A stretch of 64,000 nucleotides of DNA from Lachnospiraceae bacterium (GCA_017432565.1 JAFRIW010000005.1:30949-94948); one strand, 5' to 3'; positions 34,228-44,158 are shown, counted from the stretch's first letter. Numbers and translations are program-made. Notes: generated by a model from the letters alone, not told the origin.

Positions 34228-35757
34228 TCAGTTCTGAGCCTCCAGATAAGCATCCAGCTGCTTCTGTGCCTCAGCGATGACATCGTCGATGCCGGCTTCC
34301 TGCATCTTCTGCTTGTACTCTGCAAGTCCTGCAACCGGATCAACATAGCCCAGCTCCAGCGGCCAGCCATACTGCTGACGGACGTTCTGGCAGTTTGCGA
34401 GCTGTGTTGTGATGTTGGAGGTATCGAATACGAAACCGGTGAAGCGCTCTGTGCCCTTGCCTGCTTCGATATTCTTCTCCCACTCCGCACGGACGGTGTC
34501 GTAGAATTCCGGAACACCCTTCTGGTTGCGGTTCAGATCGAAGGTACGTGCAGCCCACATTGCGGAGGTGCTGTACAGATCCGGATCGGTGATGGTGAAC
34601 TGACCTTCTTCGTTCAGCTCATAGGTGGTGCCCAGTACGCCATAGTAGAATGCATCATAGACTTCCTGATCGGTGGTCAGCAGATCCCAGAACATCATAG
34701 CGCGCTCCGGATTCTGAGCCGTGTTGGAAATGACCATGCAGTCCTGCGTGTAAGGAAGGTGTGCGATGTCGCTTGTCATGACGCCGTACTTGAAATCCCA
34801 TTCCGGATGGTTGACGGTGTAGCCGCTCCAGGTATCGATGTTGTGGAACTTCATAGCAGCCTTGCCGTTCTGAGTCTTCGCGGAATCGGTGTCGGACAGA
34901 GCGGATTTGCTCCAGAAGCCCTTCTCACCGAAGCGATAGCACATGTCATAGAACTCAGGAGCGGTCGGATCGTCATACAGTGCGAAGACGGTCGGATGCT
35001 CTTCGGACGGATCGTAGAAGATGTAGCGGTTTCCGGAATCGATCTCGTAGTTGCCCAGATTTCTCTCCCACTGAAGGGACAGCTCTACGTTGCCGGCATA
35101 CATGTCAATAACTTCCATCTCAGGGTGATTTGCCTTGAGCCAGTCACCGAACTCCTCGATCTCTTCCCAGGTGTCGATATCATCGGTCAGACCTGCTTCT
35201 GCTGCCAGATCGCCGCGATAGATGCAGCCGTAGGTGATGTAGGTCGGAAGCAATGTCGGAACTGCATAGATGTGACCATCGATGGTCGCCTGCTTCAGAG
35301 CCGAATCGGACTGCATCGCATAGTTCTTGGGTGCATAGGTCGGAAGCAGATCATCCAGAGGCTTGAAAGCGCCGCGGCGTGCAAGGTTCGCGAAGTTCAG
35401 CCAGGTTGCGCAGTATGCCATATCGAACTGCTCACCGGAGGAGAACAGCATCGGATACTTGTTGGCATACTCAGCCCATCCGATCCAGTTGATCTTGATG
35501 GTGGTGTTCATCTTCTCTTTCAGAAGCTTGTTCAGATTCTCATCGACGACATCCTGTCCCGCCGGGCGGTCAGAGATGACGTAGAGCACCAGCTCGACTT
35601 CCTTGGAAGTGTCCGCTACGCCCGCTTCCGCAGAACCGGAATCCCCTGCGGGCTGTGCTGCCGGAGCAGAGGAAGAGCCGCAGCCTGCCAGCACGCTGAC
35701 AGCCATGGCGCCGACCAGACCGGCGGATAATAACTTTTTCATGGTTTTGTTAAACAT
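34228..35757 (-). CDS. Extracellular solute-binding lipoprotein (LplA-like)
   Basis: A 509-residue binding protein for the permeases upstream. Lipobox VLAGC (Cys at about 26), Ser/Ala tether, then a type II periplasmic binding fold of the long LplA/YtcQ kind (VELVLYVISDRPAGQDVVDENLNKLL; AMMFWDLLTTDQEVYDAFYYGVLG). Such proteins in gut Clostridia bind oligosaccharides, and here a beta-glucan or galactoside fragment is suggested by the following GH5, GH30 and GH2 genes. AGGAGGG precedes the ATG. No ATPase is encoded nearby; these systems usually share an MsmX-type ATPase. Confidence 0.92.
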   Translation of the reverse strand: MFNKTMKKLLSAGLVGAMAVSVLAGCGSSSAPAAQPAGDSGSAEAGVADTSKEVELVLYVISDRPAGQDVVDENLNKLLKEKMNTTIKINWIGWAEYANKYPMLFSSGEQFDMAYCATWLNFANLARRGAFKPLDDLLPTYAPKNYAMQSDSALKQATIDGHIYAVPTLLPTYITYGCIYRGDLAAEAGLTDDIDTWEEIEEFGDWLKANHPEMEVIDMYAGNVELSLQWERNLGNYEIDSGNRYIFYDPSEEHPTVFALYDDPTAPEFYDMCYRFGEKGFWSKSALSDTDSAKTQNGKAAMKFHNIDTWSGYTVNHPEWDFKYGVMTSDIAHLPYTQDCMVISNTAQNPERAMMFWDLLTTDQEVYDAFYYGVLGTTYELNEEGQFTITDPDLYSTSAMWAARTFDLNRNQKGVPEFYDTVRAEWEKNIEAGKGTERFTGFVFDTSNITTQLANCQNVRQQYGWPLELGYVDPVAGLAEYKQKMQEAGIDDVIAEAQKQLDAYLEAQN

Positions 35758-35810
35758 ACGTTACCCTCCTGATTTGTTTGTGAAGTGTTGCTGCAACTTC
35801 TATATTAGGA

Positions 35811-36731
35811 TCAGCCCTTGACGGAACCGATCGTAATACCTGCGATAAAGTATTTCTGCACGAAAGGATACAGAATAACAATGGGGCCGGTCGCCACAAC
35901 CGCCATGGCCAGCTTCAGGGAAGTGGACGGCAGGTTCTGAACCTGTATGCCCGCCTGGCTCGCGATCTGGGCGAGTGCCTGTGTCTGCTGCTGGATTGCA
36001 TACAGCATGTACTGCAGGGGATACTTGGTCTCGGTGTTCATGTACAGCATTGCGTTGTACCAGTCGTTCCAGTAGCCCAGGGCGAGGAAGAGGCCGATGG
36101 TCGCAAGACCGGACTTGAGCAGCGGGAGAACGATCTGGAAGAAGATTCTCCACTCGCCCGCGCCGTCCAGCTTCGCGGACTCGATCAGGGCAAACGGGAC
36201 GGACGTCACGAATGTTCTCATGATCAGCAGATAGAACACGTTGAACATGCCGGGAAGGATCAGTGCCCAGAAGCTGTCCTTTAAGTGCAGGTACTGGATG
36301 TAGTAGATGTAGGTACTGACCATTCCGCCGTTGAACAGGGTCGTGAAATAGAAGAAGAACGACAGTGCATTGCGGTACTTGAAGTCCTTCCGGCTGATGA
36401 CATAAGCCGTCAGCGTTGTGATGAACAGGCCGAGTACGGTGCCGACGCCGGTGATCAGGAACGACACACCGTAGGCGCGGACAATCCGCATCGGAGTTTT
36501 GAAAATGATGTTGTAAGCTTCCGTGGAGAACTCTCCCGGAATCAGTCCGAGTCCGTGGAAGCGGATCCACTGCTCACTGGTAAAGGAGCCGGAGATCAGC
36601 AGCAGAAACGGGATCAGACAGATGATCGCGACCAGCAGTACGACCGTGTAGCAGATCACATAGAATACTTTCGAAGACGTGCTCAGTTTAATCTTGTGGG
36701 CGGGCGCCTGAATTTCCTGTGTTTTAGCCAT
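35811..36731 (-). CDS. Carbohydrate ABC transporter permease (LplC/YtcP type)
   Basis: A 306-residue permease with six predicted membrane segments and the EAA-like loop ESAKLDGAGEWRIFFQIVLPLLKSGLATI that contacts the shared ATPase. The ending VQKYFIAGITIGSVKG is the normal C-terminus of this class. It stands 21 bp after the LplB-type permease gene and 53 bp before the binding-protein gene. GGGAGGAAAG precedes the ATG. Confidence 0.93.
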   Translation of the reverse strand: MAKTQEIQAPAHKIKLSTSSKVFYVICYTVVLLVAIICLIPFLLLISGSFTSEQWIRFHGLGLIPGEFSTEAYNIIFKTPMRIVRAYGVSFLITGVGTVLGLFITTLTAYVISRKDFKYRNALSFFFYFTTLFNGGMVSTYIYYIQYLHLKDSFWALILPGMFNVFYLLIMRTFVTSVPFALIESAKLDGAGEWRIFFQIVLPLLKSGLATIGLFLALGYWNDWYNAMLYMNTETKYPLQYMLYAIQQQTQALAQIASQAGIQVQNLPSTSLKLAMAVVATGPIVILYPFVQKYFIAGITIGSVKG

Positions 36732-36752
36732 AATTCTTTCCTCCCTTCCCGA

Positions 36753-37676
36753 TTAAAACAGTGCGTAGTCTTCATCGACGTGCTTGACGACCGCATTGAC
36801 TACTACAATGATGACAAAGCAGAGGACGGACTGATAAAAGGTTGCCGCGGCGGTCATTCCGATATCCGGGTTCGTGACCAGGGAACGGAAGACGTAGGTG
36901 TCAATCACGTCCGTCGCGTTGTAGAGCTGTCCGTTCATACCGACGATCTGATAGAACATCTCGAAGTCGCCGCGCAGGATTCGTCCGACCTGCAGCAGGA
37001 TCATCGTGACCAGAGTGGGGCGGATGGACGGAAGCGTGATGTACTTGATCCGCTGGAAGATATTCGCTCCGTCGATGGAGGCTGCCTCATGGATTTCGCC
37101 GTCCACACCGGTGATGGCCGCGATGTAGATGACGGAATTGTATCCTGTCCATTTCCATGCATTGAATGCACAGATGATGAACGGCCAGGCAGCCGGAATG
37201 CCGTACATATTGATCGGCTCACGGCCCAGGGATTTCATGATGCTGTTGATGATACCGCTTTCGTAGTTGAACAGGTTGTAGACGAAAACGCCGACAACGA
37301 CCCACGAAATGAAGTAAGGCAGCAGGATAACAGACTGCGTGACCTTCTTGAAGTACTTGGCGTGGATCTCCGTGATGAAGATCGCGACGATCACTGCGAG
37401 CAGCTGCGATGTGATCAGGTTCAGCAGGTTGTACAGAATGGTGTTTTTCGTGATCAGCCAGCCGGTGCCGGACGAAAACAGGAACTTGAAGTTGTTCAGT
37501 CCGTTCCAGGGGCTGCGGAACACACCCATGTCGTAGCGGAAATTCTTGAATGCCAGCACGAGGCCGCTCATCGGGAAATACTGCATGATGAGCACCAGGA
37601 AAAATGCAGGTGCGGCCATTGCGAACAAAGCCTTGTGCACTCTGAATTCTTCCGCAAAATCTTTGAAGAATCGCAT
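36753..37676 (-). CDS. Carbohydrate ABC transporter permease (LplB type)
   Basis: A 307-residue permease, partner of the LplC-type protein. About six membrane segments; MQYFPMSGLVLAFKNFRYD near the start and the EAA-like loop EAASIDGANIFQRIKYITLPSIRPTL are characteristic. First gene of the cassette. GGGAGG precedes the ATG. The preceding 140 bp hold a TAAAAT -10-like box without a good -35, consistent with activation by the YesM/YesN pair encoded just upstream (inference). Confidence 0.93.
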   Translation of the reverse strand: MRFFKDFAEEFRVHKALFAMAAPAFFLVLIMQYFPMSGLVLAFKNFRYDMGVFRSPWNGLNNFKFLFSSGTGWLITKNTILYNLLNLITSQLLAVIVAIFITEIHAKYFKKVTQSVILLPYFISWVVVGVFVYNLFNYESGIINSIMKSLGREPINMYGIPAAWPFIICAFNAWKWTGYNSVIYIAAITGVDGEIHEAASIDGANIFQRIKYITLPSIRPTLVTMILLQVGRILRGDFEMFYQIVGMNGQLYNATDVIDTYVFRSLVTNPDIGMTAAATFYQSVLCFVIIVVVNAVVKHVDEDYALF

Positions 37677-37818
37677 TATGTCACCTCCCTCAGATAAAAC
37701 AGCAATAACTTCCTGGTCATTATTTTAGTGCAGGCAAAATAAACCCGAAACCAACGGAATTTCGAAAAGGGGGAATTTTTTACGATTTTGGAGAGGAGAA
37801 TTTTTGTACGAAATAGAC

Positions 37819-37847
37819 AAAAAAACTGCCGGCTCAGGCCAGCAGTT
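37819..37847 (-). terminator. Terminator overlapping the end of the second kinase gene
   Basis: AACTGCCGGC (37824-37833) pairs with GCCAGCAGTT (37838-37847); one pair is G-U in the minus-strand RNA. The stop codon of the kinase sits in the loop and seven T follow. Confidence 0.85.
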
Positions 37848-39681
37848 CTTCCAGTTCGCTCAAAGTGAGGGCCCGGATCCGGATCTGGGCCGTTGTGCCG
37901 GGGCGGTCCGTCAGATACCGGACACCGTACGCCTCGCCGTAGCAGAGGCGGATGCGGAAGTTAATGTTGCTGATGCCGTATCCGCGGGTGCGGTCGTGAG
38001 AAGTATTCTCCTCGATCTGTCTGGCAATCTCAGGGGAAATGCCCGGACCGTCGTCCTCCACGGTAAAGACGACATCATCGCCTTCCCGCACAGCCGTAAT
38101 CCGGATGTGACACGACATGATCTCTTCGTGCTCGCCGATGCCGTGGACGATACTGTTCTCCACAAAAGGCTGGAGGGTAATGTTCAGACATGCGAGCTGC
38201 CGGATTTCCTCCGGGACGTCGATCTCCAGCGTGATCGCATCCTCATAGTGCGCATTCTCTATCGCGACAAAGGCCTCGACATGGCGCAGCTCATCCTCGA
38301 TAGAGATGGCCGCCTTCCCGTGATTGAGCGAGAGCCGGTAAAACTGTCCGAGGCTCCTCGCAATCTGGGCTACCTTGTCCGCACCGTAATCCAGCGCACC
38401 GAAATTAATCAGATCCAGTGTGTTATAGAGGAAATGCGGATTGATCTGTGCCTGCAGCGCGCGCATTTCCGCCCGGGTGATATTTTTACCGAGCCGGTAC
38501 TGCTCCTTCATCAGCCGCTGAACGGTCTCCAGCATGACGTCATAGTTGCGGTCCAGAAGATCCATCTCATCGTCGCCCGCCTGCTGTGCCGGCGGAACAA
38601 AGGCATTGATCTCGCCCTCCTGCACCTCCTTCATCCGCCGGTTGACGGCTGTGATGCGTCCTGAATAATAATTTGCAATCCAATAGGAAATCAGCGAGAC
38701 AGTCACTGCGATCAGAATCGCCGCGATCAGAACCCACACACCGACCAGCCAGTATTCACGGCTGAATTCCTCGACCGGGATCAGGGAAACCATGTACCAG
38801 CCTCCCTCCGAGACTCTGTGGCCGACATAATAATAATCACCCATCGCCAGAGAGACTTTGGACCAGTTCTGCGGCCCTGTTCCGGGAAGCTCCTGCAGCG
38901 GCAGTTCCTCGCCTTCCCCGGAGTATATGCGCAGCGCGCTGTCGGAGCGCGCCATACACCGGCCTTCGGGATCCAGCAGGTAAACAATGCTGCTGCCCGT
39001 TGTCCTCGCGTTCTTGAGAATGCTTTCCAGGTCAGAGATGCGGATGCCCACACGGATGACATAATCCCTCTGCTCCCCGTTCTGCTGCAGAATCGTCATC
39101 TTTCTCAGATGCGTGAGATAAGGCTGATCCATGCCGTTGTTGGTCGTTCTGGTCTCATTGAAAATCGCGTATGCTGACCGGCCCTCCTCCAGTGCCGGAC
39201 GGATCTCCGGATAATCCGGACGATAGAAAAGCTCTGTCTCCTTATAGAAATAATACTGATGGTTTGTATATACAATTCCGTCCGGCAGAAAAATGCCGAT
39301 ATGACAGGTTTCATTGGACAGCTCCATCTGATGGAAGCAGTCCTCCAGTGCGGAATATTCCTGATAGATTTCCACCAGTTCAGTGTGCTCTCCGTAATCC
39401 GGATCAGACAATATTGCATGCAGCTGCTCATCCACCGCGATCATATTTGCGGTCTGCCGCATTCCCTGCAGCCTGTTGGACAGGGAACCGTCCGCCTGAT
39501 TCTGCGCCTGCACAACGCTGTACTCCATCTGCTCGCGGTAATATCCCTGCAGGACCACACCGCTGATGGAAAACAGAACAACCACGACGAGAATGATCGG
39601 CAGAGAATAGCCGTACAGCATCTTCCTGCGCATTGAAAGGCCATGTATTTTGTTCCGGATCTGTCTGAACACATCCATCAT
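37834..39681 (-). CDS. YesM-type sensor histidine kinase with extracytoplasmic sensor domain
   Basis: A 615-residue kinase: membrane segment (28-45), a large extracytoplasmic Cache-like domain (50-305; DGIVYTNHQYYF, VYLLDPEGRCMARSDSAL), second segment (312-338), HAMP (340-392), His-kinase domain with His416 in QINPHFLYNTLD and an ATPase domain (ENSIVHGI, DDGPGIS, GYGISNINFR). Unlike the kinase at 22532 it carries its own sensor. Its ATG overlaps the stop of the regulator gene (ATGA). Probably controls the adjacent LplBC cassette. Confidence 0.93.
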   Translation of the reverse strand: MMDVFRQIRNKIHGLSMRRKMLYGYSLPIILVVVVLFSISGVVLQGYYREQMEYSVVQAQNQADGSLSNRLQGMRQTANMIAVDEQLHAILSDPDYGEHTELVEIYQEYSALEDCFHQMELSNETCHIGIFLPDGIVYTNHQYYFYKETELFYRPDYPEIRPALEEGRSAYAIFNETRTTNNGMDQPYLTHLRKMTILQQNGEQRDYVIRVGIRISDLESILKNARTTGSSIVYLLDPEGRCMARSDSALRIYSGEGEELPLQELPGTGPQNWSKVSLAMGDYYYVGHRVSEGGWYMVSLIPVEEFSREYWLVGVWVLIAAILIAVTVSLISYWIANYYSGRITAVNRRMKEVQEGEINAFVPPAQQAGDDEMDLLDRNYDVMLETVQRLMKEQYRLGKNITRAEMRALQAQINPHFLYNTLDLINFGALDYGADKVAQIARSLGQFYRLSLNHGKAAISIEDELRHVEAFVAIENAHYEDAITLEIDVPEEIRQLACLNITLQPFVENSIVHGIGEHEEIMSCHIRITAVREGDDVVFTVEDDGPGISPEIARQIEENTSHDRTRGYGISNINFRIRLCYGEAYGVRYLTDRPGTTAQIRIRALTLSELEELLA

Positions 39682-40484
39682 AATCTGGCTCTGTACTCCG
39701 AGGGCGACATGCCCGTCGTTTCACGGAAAACTCTGGCAAAATACTTCGCGTCGTCATAGCCGACCTGCATCGCCACTTCATACTGCTTCAGTTCCGGGTT
39801 CCTTAACAGTGCGGCGGCCTTTTTCATCCGCGCCTCCGTGATATACTGCTTCAGCGTCATCCCCGTGTCCCGGGCGAACAGTGAACTGAGATAAGACGGG
39901 GACAGATCCACTTCCTGTGCCAGGCGCGAGAGCGTAAGATCCTTCTCCGTCAGATGTTCATCGATAAAACTGCAGGCCGCGCGGATCTTCAGGCTCTGTG
40001 TATCGCTCTCGTTTTCGCCGCTTTCTTGCGTGTGCTGCCGGATATAATCCTGCATGGCAGGATCGCTCTCCATCTCACTTAAGATACTTTCTGCCTTGTG
40101 CGCCCGCTCGGCCTTCTGTACGTTCTCGACAGCCATGCGGATTGCGTCGGAAAGAATAGTCAGATCGATCGGTTTCTCCACGTAAGCGACAGCGCCCAGT
40201 GAGATCGCACTGGTCAGAAATTCCTTGTCCGAATAACCACTGATAAATATGACCTGGCACTCAGGCTGAAGCTTGCGGAATTCGCGCATCAGGTCCGTTC
40301 CGATCATGCCCGGCATACGAATATCGGAAATAATGATATCCGGCTCATATTCCTGCCGCAGCGCCAGTGCTTCCGCACCGTTTGAAGCCGAGCGGATCTC
40401 GTCCACCCCCAGCTCATTCCATCTGATATGCCGCAGAATGCCGCTCCGGATGACTGCCTCATCCTCTATCAGCAGTACTTTCAT
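39678..40484 (-). CDS. YesN-type response regulator with AraC output domain, compact form
   Basis: A 268-residue regulator: receiver domain (1-120; LIEDEA, phosphoacceptor Asp54 in IIISDIRMPG, VEKPIDL), a short linker and an AraC-type DNA-binding domain (165-268; LTLSRLAQEVDLSPSYLSSLFARD, VAMQVGYDDAKYFARVFRETTGMSPSEY). The ATG at 40484 overlaps the stop of the endonuclease III gene (ATGA), so a DNA-repair gene is translationally coupled to a sugar regulator. The longer frame from 40595 lies inside the endonuclease gene. Confidence 0.93.
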   Translation of the reverse strand: MKVLLIEDEAVIRSGILRHIRWNELGVDEIRSASNGAEALALRQEYEPDIIISDIRMPGMIGTDLMREFRKLQPECQVIFISGYSDKEFLTSAISLGAVAYVEKPIDLTILSDAIRMAVENVQKAERAHKAESILSEMESDPAMQDYIRQHTQESGENESDTQSLKIRAACSFIDEHLTEKDLTLSRLAQEVDLSPSYLSSLFARDTGMTLKQYITEARMKKAAALLRNPELKQYEVAMQVGYDDAKYFARVFRETTGMSPSEYRARL

Positions 40485-41125
40485 CGTTTTGCTCCCATCT
40501 TGTGATATCTGCAGATATCCTGCAGACAGCACTGCGCGCACTGCGGGCGCCTCGCGATGCAGACCGCCCGGCCGTGGTCCACGAAGCGGTGACACAGCTC
40601 ATTTCCCTCCTCCGGAGGGACGATCTTCCACAGTGCCTTCTCCACCTTCGCCGGGTCCTTTTCGTCGTCCACCAGACCGATCAGGTTGCAGAGTCTTATA
40701 CAGTGCGTATCCGCCACGATCGCCGGTTTGCCGAACACGTCGCCCATCACCAGGTTCGCGCTCTTGCGGCCGACACCCGGCAGAGACAGCAGCGTGTCAA
40801 AATCATCCGGCACCTGGTCGTTGAACTCATAGTGCAGAACCTTCATGCACTTCGAGATATCCCGGGCTTTGCTCGGCCCCAGCCCGCAGGGCCGTACGAT
40901 CTCCTCGATCTCCTCCACCGGCGCCTCAGCCAGCGCCGCCACACTCGGAAAGCGCTCGTACAGAAGCGGCGTGATCTGATCCACGCGCGCATCCGTGCAC
41001 TGAGCCGCCAGCCGGACACTGACCAGCAGCTGCCAGGCCTTGTCATAGGCCAGCGTGCAGTGCGAGTCCGGATATTCTTCTTTCAGCCGCCGGATCACCT
41101 CCAGCGCCAGCTGTTTCTTCGTCAT
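40481..41125 (-). CDS. nth: Endonuclease III (DNA glycosylase/AP lyase)
   Basis: A 214-residue base-excision repair enzyme removing oxidised pyrimidines. Helix-hairpin-helix LPGVGRKSANLVM holds the catalytic Lys, VADTHCIRL the catalytic Asp, and the C-terminus carries the [4Fe-4S] ligands with canonical spacing C-x6-C-x2-C-x5-C (CIARRPQCAQCCLQDIC). The start is set at the ATG 41125 behind AGGTGAG; an in-frame GTG at 41134 is possible. A perfect TATAAT stands at 41144-41149. It overlaps the regulator gene by 4 bp. Confidence 0.93.
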   Translation of the reverse strand: MTKKQLALEVIRRLKEEYPDSHCTLAYDKAWQLLVSVRLAAQCTDARVDQITPLLYERFPSVAALAEAPVEEIEEIVRPCGLGPSKARDISKCMKVLHYEFNDQVPDDFDTLLSLPGVGRKSANLVMGDVFGKPAIVADTHCIRLCNLIGLVDDEKDPAKVEKALWKIVPPEEGNELCHRFVDHGRAVCIARRPQCAQCCLQDICRYHKMGAKR

Positions 41126-41143
41126 TCTGCTCACCTGATCCTG

Positions 41144-41149
41144 ATTATA
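41144..41149 (-). promoter_or_regulatory. -10 box before endonuclease III
   Basis: TATAAT on the minus strand in the 49-bp gap after the rhamnosidase gene. The -35 region (TGTGCA at 17 bp) is poor, so promoter strength is uncertain; it would drive nth with the response regulator and kinase. Confidence 0.4.
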
Positions 41150-41174
41150 CCTGTCATGTTCGTTCCTGCACAGC

Positions 41175-44015
41175 TTATTCCTGCAGCGCCGCTTCCATCA
41201 GGATCCGGTTGATCTGTTCCAGAATGCCATTCGCCGCGTCGCCTCCGTATTGCATCATCAGCTCCCGCAGCGAGCGCTCCGCTCCGATGACGCCGGCCTG
41301 TTCGATCCCCGGGATCGCCTTCAGCAGCGCCGCCCAGGCAAGATCGTCACTCATAATATCCATCAACGCATCATCCGCCGTAAAGATCCGGACAATCGGC
41401 GCATCGGTCTCATAAGTCAGCTCATAGCTGCCGGCAGGGAGTATCACTCTGCGCTCTTCTCCCAGTTCTTTTCCGGACCATGGAAGAATGGTGTCCGCTT
41501 TGGCGAGCGGCAGCTGCAGCTCCGCCTCCGCATCAAACGGGACTTCCACACACAGACGGATATGTGTCAGATCCTGTACCTCCCAGCCCGTTCTGTAGGT
41601 CCCGGCTGCAGAAGCATAAGTCATCTGTGCATTCTTCATGCGGTAGTTCGGAACCGGGCGCAGGACGGCGCGCTTGAAGCCCGGTTTCTCAAGGCACGGC
41701 GAGATGCCGCCGATGGTGCGGAACATCCACTCGCCGACAGATCCGTAAGCATAGTGATTGAAGCTGTTCATACCGGTCGAAGAAACACTTCCGTCCGGAG
41801 CCATGCTGTTCCAGCGCTCCCAGACCGTTGTCGCACCGAGGTTGATCTCATACAGCCAGCCCGGATAATCTTCATTCATCAGAATCTTATAGGCCAGGTC
41901 ATCGCGGCCTTCCGCGGATAGAACTTTCTGAATCAGCGGTGTCCCGACAAAGCCGGTGACAAAATGGTTTTTATGTGCCTTCAGCAGCTGCAGCAGCGCA
42001 TTCAGCTGCCGGTCTCTGTGCTCTGTCAGGCCATAGTAAAGCGCCAGCACATAGCCGGTCTGCTTTTCTATCGCCAGCCGGCCGTTCTTCGTAAAATATT
42101 CATCCTGAATATAGCGCAGGATACGATCCGCCAGCGCGCCGTATTTTGCCTCATCATCCGAAAGCCCCAGAATCCGGGCGCTGCGCTCCACGATCCGCGC
42201 ACTGTTGTAAAAATAAACATATGCGACGAAGGCATCCTCCGTACCGCCCTTCACCTGATCGACGCCGCCCGCCGGATTGTCCAGCGCCAGCCAGTCGCCG
42301 TAGTGGAAGTTGCGGGCATAGCCGTGATCCTCTCCGTCGGTCCGCCCGACCCAGTCCACCCAGGCCTTCATGCCGGCCATGCTGTCCTTCAGAATGTTGA
42401 GATCTCCGCTGAATTCATACAACGTCCACGGGATAATTGTCGCCGCGTCACCCCAGACACTGGAGCCGGATGCAGGCACGTCAAAAGCAGGCACGACGTC
42501 CGGCACATTGCCCTCCCGCATCTCCTGCTCCGTGTGCATGTCAAAAAGGAACTTGTTGTAGAAGGCATAGGAATCCGAATAGAAGCAGGCCGTCGGAACA
42601 AAGACCTGCGTATCGGCAGTCCAGCCCATGCGCTCATCGCGCTGCGGGCAGTCGGTCGGCACATCGACGAAATTACCCTTCTGCCCCCAGAAGATATTTG
42701 AGATCAGCTGATTGATCTTCGGAAGTCCTGTGGAAAGCGTACCGGCCGGCGTAAAATCGGAATAGCAGGAAAGGCCGGTGAAATCGTCGATCGTCAGATT
42801 TGAGACGCCCTCCACCTTCGCATAGCGATAGCCATAGAAAGTAAACAGCGGCTCCAGGACATGCTCTTCTCCGTCGGAGGTGTACCAGTATTCCGCCAGC
42901 GCCGTGCGCAGGTTGTCGCGGTAGAAATTCCCCTGCTGCAGAACTTCGCCCACCTGTACATGAATCTTTGTTCCCGCAGGTTCATGGACCCGCAGTCTGA
43001 AAATGCCGGCCTGGTTCTGGCCGAGGTCATAGACCTTCTCGCCGGCAGGCGTGTCAATCAGTGCGATCGGCCGGATTTCTTCATGAATCTTCACCGGAAT
43101 CGACAGGCGCTCTTTCAGCGGGAGCTCCTGTTCCAGTTCTGCTGCCGTCCCGAGTACAATTGCCGGCACCGCCTCCGTCTCCGGCAGCGTGTCGTCCCGG
43201 ACTTCGCCGTCGTAAATATTGGAGAAAGTAATCTTGCTGCGGGTGACCTTCCAGCTGTCGTCGGTTCCGATTACCTCACAGGTGCCGTCTTCATAGCAGA
43301 CCATCAGCTGCGCAATCAGCTTCCAGGAATCGCCGTAGAACGGAGCGCTCTCCGGATTGGAAGCAAAACCGAACCGTCCTTTATACCAGCCGTTGCCGAG
43401 CATGACGCAGAGCTCGCTCTCTTCGCCGCTTTCCGCATTTTGCCTCAGCAGGTCGGTCACATCATAAGTCTGATACTGAATCCATTTTTTGTAATTATTA
43501 CAGTAAGGCGTCAGGATTTCGTCTCCGACACGCTTTCCGTCAATCCATGCCGCATAGAGACCGAGGCCGCAGATATAGAGTCTGGCTGCAGACATCTTCT
43601 TCCCGTTCCGCACGCCCTCCGGAGAAATTGCTTTGTGAAAGACCGGGTGCCGCTTATTGCTGTCGTCACAGCCGATCCACTTTCCCTGCCACGGCTGATC
43701 CATCAGTCCCGTTTCAAAGAAGTTCAGCTCGCTCTCCGCTTCCTCCCCCGCATCGCTCCACACTTTCACCGTCCAGTAATAGCGGGTGCAGGGCTTTAAT
43801 TCCATATCAATGTTATGAGACAGCGAGCTGATCTGCTCCTGTACTCCCGTATCGTACAGGACCTGTTTTCTTTCCGGATCCGCATAAACCCGGATCTGTG
43901 CCGCTTTCTGTTTTTTTCCTTCCGCTTCCTCGACAACATAGGAAAAAGAGAGATGCGGCAGCTGATAGCCGATCGGGTTGATAAGGTGATTAACTCTGGT
44001 GTTCACAATCTTCAT
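41175..44015 (-). CDS. Alpha-L-rhamnosidase, glycoside hydrolase family 78
   Basis: A 946-residue GH78 enzyme without signal peptide. Beta-rich N-terminal part (KKMSAARLYICGLGLYAAWIDGKRVGDEILTPY is typical), then the (alpha/alpha)6 barrel with DCPQRDERMGWTADTQVF, whose acidic residues include the general acid, and further catalytic candidates around GDWLALD and YGSVGEWMFRTIGGI; a C-terminal beta domain with extra residues follows. It frees terminal L-rhamnose from glycosides such as flavonoids or pectin fragments. The ATG at 44015 is 7 nt after AGGAGGG; an ATG two codons earlier is too close. It leads the nth-regulator-kinase group. Confidence 0.9.
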   Translation of the reverse strand: MKIVNTRVNHLINPIGYQLPHLSFSYVVEEAEGKKQKAAQIRVYADPERKQVLYDTGVQEQISSLSHNIDMELKPCTRYYWTVKVWSDAGEEAESELNFFETGLMDQPWQGKWIGCDDSNKRHPVFHKAISPEGVRNGKKMSAARLYICGLGLYAAWIDGKRVGDEILTPYCNNYKKWIQYQTYDVTDLLRQNAESGEESELCVMLGNGWYKGRFGFASNPESAPFYGDSWKLIAQLMVCYEDGTCEVIGTDDSWKVTRSKITFSNIYDGEVRDDTLPETEAVPAIVLGTAAELEQELPLKERLSIPVKIHEEIRPIALIDTPAGEKVYDLGQNQAGIFRLRVHEPAGTKIHVQVGEVLQQGNFYRDNLRTALAEYWYTSDGEEHVLEPLFTFYGYRYAKVEGVSNLTIDDFTGLSCYSDFTPAGTLSTGLPKINQLISNIFWGQKGNFVDVPTDCPQRDERMGWTADTQVFVPTACFYSDSYAFYNKFLFDMHTEQEMREGNVPDVVPAFDVPASGSSVWGDAATIIPWTLYEFSGDLNILKDSMAGMKAWVDWVGRTDGEDHGYARNFHYGDWLALDNPAGGVDQVKGGTEDAFVAYVYFYNSARIVERSARILGLSDDEAKYGALADRILRYIQDEYFTKNGRLAIEKQTGYVLALYYGLTEHRDRQLNALLQLLKAHKNHFVTGFVGTPLIQKVLSAEGRDDLAYKILMNEDYPGWLYEINLGATTVWERWNSMAPDGSVSSTGMNSFNHYAYGSVGEWMFRTIGGISPCLEKPGFKRAVLRPVPNYRMKNAQMTYASAAGTYRTGWEVQDLTHIRLCVEVPFDAEAELQLPLAKADTILPWSGKELGEERRVILPAGSYELTYETDAPIVRIFTADDALMDIMSDDLAWAALLKAIPGIEQAGVIGAERSLRELMMQYGGDAANGILEQINRILMEAALQE

Positions 44016-44158
44016 TTGCATTCCCTCCTTTAATCTGTTCCCATCTTATCACAAAAGACTCTCAGAACGGGAGAATCTGCACACCGGTCGTTCCTCTTGC
44101 TGGAAAAACCGTCCGGCTTGTGTTCTAATAGAATGCAGAAATGCGAAAGGAAGCTTAT

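Noticed and set aside
37677..37818. Promoter and operator before the LplB permease gene
   Set aside because: A TAAAAT box and CGAAA/TTTCG half-sites are visible, but spacing and -35 are too poor for a separate call.
44016..44158. Promoters in the rhamnosidase/HAD divergent gap
   Set aside because: Only weak boxes (TGATAAGAT minus, TAATAG plus) without matching -35 elements; not strong enough to list.
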